DNA from: Candidatus Hydrogenedentota bacterium
Lineage (GTDB): Bacteria; Hydrogenedentota; Hydrogenedentia; Hydrogenedentales; CAITNO01
DNA length: 35,350 nt
Direction: 5' to 3'
Assembly (NCBI GenBank): GCA_012730105.1
Contig: JAAYBJ010000222.1
Span: forward strand, 1-35,350
Below are positions 7,814-14,797 of this stretch, piece by piece (the first letter of the stretch is position 1; each line of letters begins with the position of its first letter). The translations under genes were made by a program, and so were the position numbers. Under the pieces are notes generated by a model. That model saw nothing but the letters and a program-made list of their open reading frames with translations, did not search any database and was not told the origin of the DNA.

Positions 7814-8242
7814 ACGTTCTCCTTGGGATTGATCCTGTTTAAACAAGACGACTATTTATGGGTAAATATACCAAAATCGAGTGATTATACCGTAATTTAT
7901 GATAGCAAACCATACGCATGGTAGCATTCCCCTGTAGTGCCCGGGCGGGTATTGTCTAAAATCAGAATAGAATAGGCTTTATTATGGGTCTCCTATATTG
8001 GACAGATCTATAAATTCTTGGAGGATAAGGCCCGCTGGCGAATCAGCGCGTAGAATGGGCAAAGATCTTTATTTTTTGGTAGTTGTTACCTGACGCTATC
8101 ACTGCTGTCCATAACATGAATTGTACCGATGCATAGTGCTATAGTTTTCGAGGGAATGCCACCTGATGGGGCGAGAAATGATGGAAGCGTTGGTATAAAG
8201 GGCTCCGGGACATTTTTCGTCTCTGAACAGGAAGGAGAACAG
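7814..8242. other. AT-rich upstream region of the defence island
   Basis: This 429-base gap lies between the minus-strand CD225 operon and the plus-strand island. It is visibly more AT-rich than the flanking genes. A TATAAT (minus strand, near 7890) may be the -10 box of the CD225 operon, without a clear -35. The promoter of the island should lie here, but I cannot pick a convincing one. In-frame codons from 8129 to 8242 could extend the DUF499 protein, but they lack a ribosome site. Confidence 0.4.
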
Positions 8243-11200
8243 ATGCATACCATCTTTGACCTTTGTACACCGCGCGAAGACGTGCTCGCGGGACGCGTTA
8301 AGGACGAGGAATTTGCCGCTGATTTGGCTGCCGTTGTAAATGGTAAAGCCACAAAGGAATATGCCGACTCCGCGCTCTTCTTCAAGTACACCTATCCCAC
8401 ACGGGGGTTAAAAACACTGCTGGAAACGGTTTGTCGGCGGCTCAGCGGAAAAGGTGGAGAACTGAATTCCGTTGTCCGGCTTGACACCCAGTACGGCGGC
8501 GGTAAAACCCACAGCCTTATTGCTTTGGTCCATGCCGTGCGTGGAATGCAGGGTGTTGCGGAAGCCAATGAATTCATTGACCCAAAACTGCTCCCCAAAG
8601 GGAATGTTCGTGTCGCCGCCATAGACGGCGAGAATGCCGACCCCGCCAACGGTCTTAAACTGGAAAAGGGTCTCTTCGCACGGAGCATCTGGGGCGAAAT
8701 GGCCTATCGTCTTGCCGGGCGTGAGGGCTATGAACGTGTCCGCAAAAGCGATGAGACCCATGTCGCGCCGGGTACGGAAACCATTGTGGAACTTTTCGGC
8801 GGCGAACCGACCCTTATTCTGATTGATGAAGTGTCCGTTTATCTCCGTAAAGTCGCCCAGGTCTATCCTGATGCCGTCAACCAGTTCCCGGCCTTTATGC
8901 AGGCCCTCATTAAAGCCGTTTCCTCGACGCCGAAAGCCGCATTAGTGTGTACCCTGGCTGTTCGTGCGGCGGATGAAGAGGCCAGGGATGCGTACAAAGC
9001 TGAACATCAACTTGCCTTGGCGGCATTTGCGGAAGCGGAAAGTATCGTATCACGCAAACTCCTTCAATTGGACCCCACGGAAGAAGATGAAACTGTGGAC
9101 GTATTACGCCGCCGTCTGTTTGAGGACGTGGATATAAAAGGCGCGACTAAAGTCATCGAAGAATACACGGACCTCTGGGACCGGAACAAAGATAGTCTCG
9201 CGCCGGACGCATTTAGTCCTGAGACCCGCGACCAGTTCCGTAAGGGATATCCATTACATCCCGAGACGTTGAACGTCATGACGGAGAAGATGAGCAGTCT
9301 GTCCACGTTCCAGCGGACCCGGGGCATGTTACGCCTTCTCGCCCGGACGGTCTACTGTATCTGGAAAGATAAACCCGCAGACGCCTATTCCATTCAACCC
9401 CATCATATTGACCTGGGCAACCCGCAAATACGCGCCGAAATTACCACGCGGCTGGGACAGGGAGCCTATACTGCCGCCCTGGGATCGGATGTCGCTTCCG
9501 TAGCAGGAAAAGACCCTTCCATCGCCCAACGTCTCGACCAGACCAACAACCCCGGTCAGCCTCCCGTCACCAGTTATGTGGCAAGAACCATCTTCCTGAA
9601 CACATTGGCTTTTGGCGAATCCGCCCAGGGCATCACGCCGGATCATCTGCGCTATTCTATCTGTTCACCCGCCGTGGAGCCTTCCTTCGTGGAATCGGCC
9701 CGTAAGCAGTTTGCCGCGGAATCGCTCTTTCTTGATGACCGGCCTGGTGCTCCCATGCGCTTTCGTGTGGAACCCAACCTGACACAAGTCATCAATCGTG
9801 AAATGCGCGAAGTGGACGCGGATGAAGTCCGCAACGTGCTGAACACCCGTATCAAGGACTTGTTCGGCAGCGGGAAGAGCGATTTCGTACTCATCCCGTT
9901 TCCGGCAGGTCCCTATGAGATTCCCGACGATATCGGAGACGGACGTCCTTATCTCGTGGTCTTGAATTACGACGCCTTCGCCCTTTCAGACACGCCGGCC
10001 GAACTCCCACAAGAACTGGTGCGCATGGCCACGAAAAAAGGGGTCAAGGAAGAGTTGCGGACCCTGCAAAACAACCTCATCTTTCTTGTGGCGGATAAGC
10101 GTCTCAGTTTGGACATGAAACAGTCTGTTCGCCGCCGTCTTGCCCTTGAAGCTATTGTCAACTCCGCCAAGATTAATGAGCTTGCCGATTACCAGCAGCG
10201 CAAAGTCCGTGAGGAATACGAGAAGTCACGCAGTACCGTTGCCATCGCCACGCTGCAATGCTATCGCCACCTTTTTTATCCAAGTAATGTTCCCATTGGC
10301 TCCGGCGAGGCCCGGCTTGGCCACACGACAATTGAACTTCAAAATGCCAGCGATTCCCCGGGCAACGGACAACAACACATTAAACGGGCGTTGCGGGAAC
10401 AGAAGAAGCTTTTGGCGTCGAGTGATGAACCGGACGCGCCGAGCTATGTACGGGACCAGACGCCGCTTAAGACCAAGGGCCAAATTACGACGTTGGAATT
10501 GCGCAACGAATTCCGCCGGGCTCCAAACCTGTCTATCCTGCTCGACGACGACCCGCTTATCCGCTGCATCCAGTTGGGTATCGCCCATGACGTATTTATC
10601 TACCGTGAAGGCGAATTGGTTTGGGGCAAGGGTGACCCATCGCCCTCGATACAGATTTCAGTCAATGCTTTTGTTCATACGCTTGCCAACGCCAAGGAAT
10701 TGAAGTTGTGGCCGCGTCCGCCAAAAGAAGAGCCGAAGCAGCCGCAACCCGAAGAAGCAGGTAAGGAGGAAAACAAACGTGTTGCGGAGACGCCAGGCGC
10801 TGGGACTTCGACCCTCGGCCCTCGACCCTCGACCCTCCTGTCCGCGGAAGGTCCGTTAAGGCAGGCTCTTGTGGAGTTGTTCGACAAGGCCCGAAGCCAG
10901 AAAGTCGAGTATCTAAAATCCATTTCGATGCGATTCTACGAAGCCAAAGGTGCCTGGAACGCCCATCAGGCTGTGGCCACCTATCGTGATTCCGAAACCA
11001 TCTGCCAGCTATCCGTGGGCATCGAGGGCGACGGAATTGAATCGTTTGAAGTCCAGTTCTCAGGGACATTGAACAAAGCCAACAGCGTGAAATCATTCCT
11101 GGAGCCGCAACTTCGCTCCGCTACCAATGCCACCTTCGAGGCCAATTACACGCTTACCTTTGCTACACCCTTTGCCACCGTCAAAGAAAAGACAAATGAC

Positions 11201-11281
11201 TTCATCGCAGCCATGACGAAATACGGTGCGTCTGAAGCCTATGTCGAGGCGGAGGCGGATAGGGCCGAGGGTAGAGGGTAG
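8243..11281 (+). CDS. DUF499-family ATPase of a helicase-methylase-ATPase defence locus
   Basis: Large P-loop ATPase of 1012 residues, the presumed motor or scaffold of the defence system. DUF499 proteins are the counterpart of BrxC/PglY in BREX-like loci. The Walker A motif is T-Q-Y-G-G-G-K88-T89-H and the Walker B is L-I-L-I-D195-E196. The ATG at 8243 has AAGGAG seven bases upstream and yields the family N-terminus (MHTIFDLCTPREDVLAGRV). An earlier in-frame ATG at 8129 has no such site. Two stretches are encoded by minisatellite DNA: a linker near residues 855-866 (STLGPRPSTL) and the last residues (ADRAEGRG), so that the stop codon itself is in the repeat. The natural C-terminus may have been replaced when the following cassette was inserted. 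The helicase and methylase genes downstream complete the core set. Confidence 0.9.
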   Translation: MHTIFDLCTPREDVLAGRVKDEEFAADLAAVVNGKATKEYADSALFFKYTYPTRGLKTLLETVCRRLSGKGGELNSVVRLDTQYGGGKTHSLIALVHAVRGMQGVAEANEFIDPKLLPKGNVRVAAIDGENADPANGLKLEKGLFARSIWGEMAYRLAGREGYERVRKSDETHVAPGTETIVELFGGEPTLILIDEVSVYLRKVAQVYPDAVNQFPAFMQALIKAVSSTPKAALVCTLAVRAADEEARDAYKAEHQLALAAFAEAESIVSRKLLQLDPTEEDETVDVLRRRLFEDVDIKGATKVIEEYTDLWDRNKDSLAPDAFSPETRDQFRKGYPLHPETLNVMTEKMSSLSTFQRTRGMLRLLARTVYCIWKDKPADAYSIQPHHIDLGNPQIRAEITTRLGQGAYTAALGSDVASVAGKDPSIAQRLDQTNNPGQPPVTSYVARTIFLNTLAFGESAQGITPDHLRYSICSPAVEPSFVESARKQFAAESLFLDDRPGAPMRFRVEPNLTQVINREMREVDADEVRNVLNTRIKDLFGSGKSDFVLIPFPAGPYEIPDDIGDGRPYLVVLNYDAFALSDTPAELPQELVRMATKKGVKEELRTLQNNLIFLVADKRLSLDMKQSVRRRLALEAIVNSAKINELADYQQRKVREEYEKSRSTVAIATLQCYRHLFYPSNVPIGSGEARLGHTTIELQNASDSPGNGQQHIKRALREQKKLLASSDEPDAPSYVRDQTPLKTKGQITTLELRNEFRRAPNLSILLDDDPLIRCIQLGIAHDVFIYREGELVWGKGDPSPSIQISVNAFVHTLANAKELKLWPRPPKEEPKQPQPEEAGKEENKRVAETPGAGTSTLGPRPSTLLSAEGPLRQALVELFDKARSQKVEYLKSISMRFYEAKGAWNAHQAVATYRDSETICQLSVGIEGDGIESFEVQFSGTLNKANSVKSFLEPQLRSATNATFEANYTLTFATPFATVKEKTNDFIAAMTKYGASEAYVEAEADRAEGRG
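10807..10837 (+). repeat. Minisatellite family 1 (CCCTCGA units), in frame in the DUF499 gene
   Basis: Tandem copies of a 7-base unit CCCTCGA/CCCTCGG, containing the 18-mer GGCCCTCGACCCTCGACC (10817-10834). It encodes a Pro/Ser/Thr/Leu linker, and the frame stays open through it. Confidence 0.85.
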
Positions 11282-11310
11282 AGGGCCAAGGGTCGAGGGT
11301 CGAGGGCCGT
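11262..11310 (-). repeat. Minisatellite family 1, inverted orientation, 3' end of the DUF499 gene
   Basis: Units of GAGGGTC/GAGGGCC/GAGGGTA run across the stop codon of the DUF499 gene. Bases 11291-11308 are the exact reverse complement of the 18-mer found at 10817-10834 and 11781-11798. It forms the left bracket of the four-helix-bundle gene. Confidence 0.85.
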
Positions 11311-11336
11311 GGTTAGAGAGTAAAGGTTAACGTTAA

Positions 11337-11732
11337 ATGGCGAAATCATACCGGGAATTACAGGTTTGGCAAAAGGCCATGGACATGGTAGTTGCGGTTT
11401 ATGAAGTAACCGCTGGGTTCCCGACAGAGGAAAAGTATGGATTGACAAGTCAAATACAACGAGCGGCGGTTTCTGTCCCCGCTAATATCGCAGAAGGATA
11501 CGCCCGGGTTCATCGTGGTGATTATGTCCATCATCTCAGTATCGCCCGGGGTTCACTTGCGGAACTTGAGACGCATCTCACCATAGCGGTCCGCTTGAAT
11601 TTCATTCAACGGGAAAGAGCCGTTGAGATTTGGAGTATGACCCAGGAAATAAACAAAATGCTTACCAGCATGATTCTAACCCTCCAAGGGAAGAAGCGTG
11701 CTTCTTCCAAGGAACCATCCAATGAAGAATAA
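11337..11732 (+). CDS. Four-helix-bundle (S23/IVS) protein
   Basis: A 131-residue member of the family first described from open frames in intervening sequences of 23S rRNA genes, also related to the Avd protein of diversity-generating retroelements. The pattern is complete: the opening Y-R-E-L-Q-V-W-Q-K-A-M, then F-P-x-x-E-x-Y-G-L, A-A-V-S-V-P-A-N-I-A-E-G, and S-I-A-R-G-S-L-A-E-L-E-T. The family's molecular role is uncertain; binding nucleic acid has been proposed. Here it stands alone, away from any rRNA, between inverted copies of the family 1 minisatellite. The stop overlaps the start of the next gene by 11 bases. The last ~15 residues are a basic tail outside the bundle. The ribosome site is weak (AAAGGTTAACG). 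Confidence 0.9.
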   Translation: MAKSYRELQVWQKAMDMVVAVYEVTAGFPTEEKYGLTSQIQRAAVSVPANIAEGYARVHRGDYVHHLSIARGSLAELETHLTIAVRLNFIQRERAVEIWSMTQEINKMLTSMILTLQGKKRASSKEPSNEE

Positions 11733-12219
11733 ATCCGCGACCCTCGGCCCCCGGCCCTCAGCCCTCGCCCCTCGCCCCTCGGCCCTCGACCCTCGACCCT
11801 ACTATGAACTCAACGCCCAAGGTATAGGCGGTGGACAGCTTGTGCTGGAAATCTGGCAACTCCCCAGCCCGGCCACGCCACGACTTATTGCCAAAGAAAA
11901 AACAGCAGCTTTGAAGGGAAGGGCGCTTGAAATTGTTGAGGCCAGGGTGTTGCGGCAACTAAAGAATGCGGGCATCCGTATCCCAACACTGAAAAAGGGC
12001 GAAACCAAAACCTTTCCGCTGGATGAGGATATCGCCCTGAACATGGCCCTGTTGTTCAGAACGCTTGCTCCCATGACCAGTATTGAACGAATTCGGCAGG
12101 TAGCCAAAGGGATTGACGAGATGAGCCGGGAGGAAGCGGGGTACTGGCTCGGTATGGCGGTACACCGGAAGTATCCAAGGCGGGTGCTGGCGGCATTGAG
12201 GATGTTGCTGACGGCATGA
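11722..12219 (+). CDS. Unrecognised small protein of the defence locus, with repeat-encoded N-terminus
   Basis: A 165-residue protein that I cannot assign to a family by eye. The first ~29 residues after the start (SATLGPRPSALAPRPSALDP) come from minisatellite DNA. The conserved-looking part begins at YYELNAQGIGGGQL and continues with a beta-rich stretch and a helical half containing FPLDEDIALNMALLFRTL and a C-terminal RKYPRRVLAALRMLL. Small genes of this size are common between the DUF499 ATPase and the DUF1156 methylase in related loci, so it is probably an accessory subunit. The ATG at 11722 overlaps the end of the four-helix-bundle gene and has AAGGA upstream. The ancestral start was probably lost to the repeat insertion. 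Confidence 0.7.
   Translation: MKNKSATLGPRPSALAPRPSALDPRPYYELNAQGIGGGQLVLEIWQLPSPATPRLIAKEKTAALKGRALEIVEARVLRQLKNAGIRIPTLKKGETKTFPLDEDIALNMALLFRTLAPMTSIERIRQVAKGIDEMSREEAGYWLGMAVHRKYPRRVLAALRMLLTA
11738..11800 (+). repeat. Minisatellite family 1, right bracket of the four-helix-bundle gene
   Basis: CCCTCGG/CCCTCGA units run in tandem. Bases 11781-11798 (GGCCCTCGACCCTCGACC) are the exact inverted partner of 11291-11308. The stretch is read in frame as the N-terminus of the following protein. Confidence 0.85.
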
Positions 12220-12257
12220 CAGCTATGAATGCCCGCTTGTTATTTTGGGAAGAAAAT

Positions 12258-12288
12258 TTGACAATGCATTACAGCCTGTACATATAAT
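12258..12288 (+). promoter_or_regulatory. Candidate sigma-70 promoter inside the defence island
   Basis: Perfect boxes TTGACA (12258-12263) and TATAAT (12283-12288) are separated by 19 bases, slightly longer than ideal. They precede the small gene at 12468 and the HD phosphohydrolase genes, so this AT-richer segment may be transcribed on its own. Confidence 0.5.
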
Positions 12289-12467
12289 GCCAAAAAGAGG
12301 GTATATCGTCAATATTTTGTATTTATTTTGATGTTTTTAAGCAACTTCGCTACTATATGTAGTTGTTAGGTGGTAAGCAGAAGCATATTTTGTGCATAAA
12401 TAACCAGATATGCTTTGAGTGAATGCAATTACTGAATGCTGTGGGGACTGTAAAGGACAACTGAAGG

Positions 12468-12677
12468 GTGGTAAGATGGAAAGGCGACAGGCGCGTGTCT
12501 AATAAAGAGATGTCTCTTGAAGATGTCCAGAAAGCCTTACTCAATGAGATGACGACAGGCGCCCCGCACGAAAAACGCGTTGTAATTCATTTTTCCAATG
12601 ACGATGTGGATCAGTACTTGAAATTGCTGGGTCAATACGAGAACCAACCCAGCAAAAATTTCATATTGGTAAAATAA
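12468..12677 (+). CDS. Small protein of unknown function
   Basis: Hypothetical 69-residue protein starting at GTG with AAAGGA eleven bases upstream. A shorter start at an ATG at 12510 is possible but has no ribosome site. It contains a helical, acidic first half (SLEDVQKALLNEMTTG) and a second half with a beta-strand (KRVVIHFSNDDVDQYLKLLG). I recognise no family. It lies 66 bases before the next gene and in the same direction as the HD phosphohydrolase pair, behind the promoter at 12258. The base composition is AT-richer than the defence core. Confidence 0.5.
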   Translation: MVRWKGDRRVSNKEMSLEDVQKALLNEMTTGAPHEKRVVIHFSNDDVDQYLKLLGQYENQPSKNFILVK

Positions 12678-12743
12678 TCCACCCTAGGCTCTTTGCCAGA
12701 TGAAAAATTCAATCCAATAATCAATGCACAGGGAGAAACGGGA

Positions 12744-13139
12744 ATGAGCAGCGAAAAATGGAATGCCTGTGATGTGTTGCACGGGATTCTTTCTAAAATG
12801 AATGGTCCCAAAATACCAGCATCTATACCGATCTTGCATAATGCCTTCCACGCATTGGCGCAGGAAACGCAATTTCATCCGTTTTTCGACGACTATCTTT
12901 TCCAGAAAAGAATAGGCTTCTTTTTTTCTGAGAAGATGCAAGATTATCTTGAAAACATGGAAATGGCCAAATTACTTTCCTGTGGTAATCCTGCTTTTGA
13001 GACGTATGAAATTAAGGACAAACTCAAAAAATCCTTTGATGAATACGTCAGACAAAATTTTTCTGAACAAGAAAATGAACTATTAGGGAGGGCTGCTGAA
13101 GAATTTGCTAATAAGATATCCAAAGAACATGCAGCGTGA
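12744..13139 (+). CDS. Unknown protein coupled to the HD phosphohydrolase
   Basis: Hypothetical 131-residue, mostly helical protein of no family I recognise. The ATG at 12744 has GGGAG eight bases upstream; an earlier in-frame Met at 12693 lacks one. Notable segments are NACDVLHGILSKM, a Phe-rich stretch (FHPFFDDYLFQKRIGFFF) and an acidic/basic helical C-terminus. Its stop overlaps the GTG start of the HD gene by four bases (GTGA), so the two products are probably made in a fixed ratio and may form a complex. It could be a regulator or inhibitor of the enzyme, which is inference from position only. Confidence 0.75.
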   Translation: MSSEKWNACDVLHGILSKMNGPKIPASIPILHNAFHALAQETQFHPFFDDYLFQKRIGFFFSEKMQDYLENMEMAKLLSCGNPAFETYEIKDKLKKSFDEYVRQNFSEQENELLGRAAEEFANKISKEHAA

Positions 13140-14734
13140 TTCTGGGGGAACCATTTATTGTGAATGGAAACACCATCTCGGGCGAGGGGAGCGGCTATGA
13201 TTCCTTATCCCAACTGCGCATTGAGATAGATCAATTTGTTGCGCAGTTTTTACCTGAGACGGGTAGCACTCAAAAAATTGGCCCCAAGGTAGTACATGAT
13301 GGCTTATGGGGAACCTTAAGGCTTGAACCTTATGAGGTCGCCTTGTTGGACACTCCACTTGTACAGCGCCTTCGGCATCTGCGTCAAACGGGTCTTAGTT
13401 TTCTTACATATCCATCAACCACACATTCCAGATTTGAACACACACTGGGGGTGGTTCTTCAGGTTATGAAACTCGGGGATGCGCTGCTCAGGCCGGCACT
13501 GGAGCCAAAAAAGGATGACGGGCGGTTGACTCAGGACCATGTGCGACAGATGCGGTTGGCTGCGTTGTTACATGATATTGGCCATGGCCCCTTCAGTCAC
13601 ACCAGTGAAATGGTTTATGGCGACGCCCCTTCTTTGAAAGAATTTAAGAAAAAACATCCCAAAGCAAATCCGCATGAAACTATGGCGAATCTGATTCTGA
13701 CTTCAGAACCATTTAGGAAATATTTCAGAGAGGCTATGCAGAAGGGCAAGGAGCAGAATCACAATATAGAAGAGATCGCAAATACCATAGTGGGTGATGT
13801 CAACAACGAGAATCCCTATGTCACAGAACTTCTAAACGGCCCTTTTGACGCAGACAAATTAGACTATATCTTTCGCGACAGCCATTTTAGCGGATTACCT
13901 CTGGATGTGGATTTGGATCGACTCTGGTATACGGTCCGTCTTGGCAAAACAAAAAAAGAGGGGGATGTAGACGATCACCTTGTTGTGTTGCAGGGAGGTG
14001 TAACCGCTCTGGAGCAGGTATTTTTTTCAAAGATGGTGTTGACGGCGACAGTATATCAACATCACAAAGTTCGCGCCTGTGACTGTATGTTTGCGGGTAT
14101 CATTGAATACATGCGAGAGCATGGCAAAACGATGGAGATAAGAGACAAACATCTCGCTTTTCATTCTCCTGCCGATTTTTTATGGATTACGGATGATGAA
14201 TTCCTCTCATACGGTTTTCGGACGGATGACGACCAACTACACGAATTAATCCATAACCTCTACTTCAGGCGCTTACTGAAACGTGCTCTCATTATATCCT
14301 GTCCAACGGTCAATGTTGAGGAGGAAGGGGCGCTGGATAATTTTAACAGGCTTTTGAATACCCATGAGGATGCCCACTTACGCAGAGAAATCTCCAGGGA
14401 AATTTGGGAAAAAGCAGGGCGTCCGGGTATGAAAGAACAGGTTTTCCTGGATATGCCCAAAAGACCGAAGTTTGTAGCTGCAGATGAAACGTATATCTAC
14501 CACGCCGAACCTTCGGATACTGCAACTAATAAGCCCATTACCCTCAATGATCTCATCAAAGTGGATTCCTGGGCAAAACAATATATGGAACACCGGTATC
14601 GGGGGCATGTTTTCTGTCCACCCGAACACAGAGCAACCGTTGCAAAGGCAGCTATTGAAGTCTTGCAGGAACGCTTTGACATAAAATTTAAGCCCGAAGC
14701 ATACCAATGGTGCAAAGTAGCACTACCAAGTTGA
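13136..14734 (+). CDS. SAMHD1-like HD-domain phosphohydrolase
   Basis: Metal-dependent HD phosphohydrolase of 532 residues, related to SAMHD1/dGTPase-type dNTP triphosphohydrolases. The family pattern is clear: Q-R-L-R-H-L-R-Q-T-G near 77-86, Y-P-S-T-T-H-S-R-F-E-H102-T-L-G, then A-A-L-L-H146-D147-I-G-H-G-P-F-S-H, and G-P-F-D-A-D240-K-L-D-Y-I-F-R-D. The metal ligands H102, H146, D147 and D240 are present. The start is a GTG overlapping the preceding gene. Several bacterial anti-phage systems deplete dNTPs with such enzymes, so a defence role is likely here given the island. The substrate (dNTP or another nucleotide) cannot be read from sequence. The segment is AT-richer than the methylase that follows and has none of the minisatellite insertions. 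Confidence 0.88.
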   Translation: MILGEPFIVNGNTISGEGSGYDSLSQLRIEIDQFVAQFLPETGSTQKIGPKVVHDGLWGTLRLEPYEVALLDTPLVQRLRHLRQTGLSFLTYPSTTHSRFEHTLGVVLQVMKLGDALLRPALEPKKDDGRLTQDHVRQMRLAALLHDIGHGPFSHTSEMVYGDAPSLKEFKKKHPKANPHETMANLILTSEPFRKYFREAMQKGKEQNHNIEEIANTIVGDVNNENPYVTELLNGPFDADKLDYIFRDSHFSGLPLDVDLDRLWYTVRLGKTKKEGDVDDHLVVLQGGVTALEQVFFSKMVLTATVYQHHKVRACDCMFAGIIEYMREHGKTMEIRDKHLAFHSPADFLWITDDEFLSYGFRTDDDQLHELIHNLYFRRLLKRALIISCPTVNVEEEGALDNFNRLLNTHEDAHLRREISREIWEKAGRPGMKEQVFLDMPKRPKFVAADETYIYHAEPSDTATNKPITLNDLIKVDSWAKQYMEHRYRGHVFCPPEHRATVAKAAIEVLQERFDIKFKPEAYQWCKVALPS

Positions 14735-14797
14735 GCACTTTCGTCATCAGTCCGCTTGCTTTTATCACGGGTACCAATATGTCCCGAAGGAAATCAT

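Noticed and set aside
8129-8242. Upstream start of the DUF499 protein
   Set aside because: No ribosome site, and the extra residues do not look like the family N-terminus; ATG 8243 has AAGGAG.
11337-11732. 23S rRNA intervening sequence
   Set aside because: The encoded protein belongs to the IVS family, but there is no rRNA around it.
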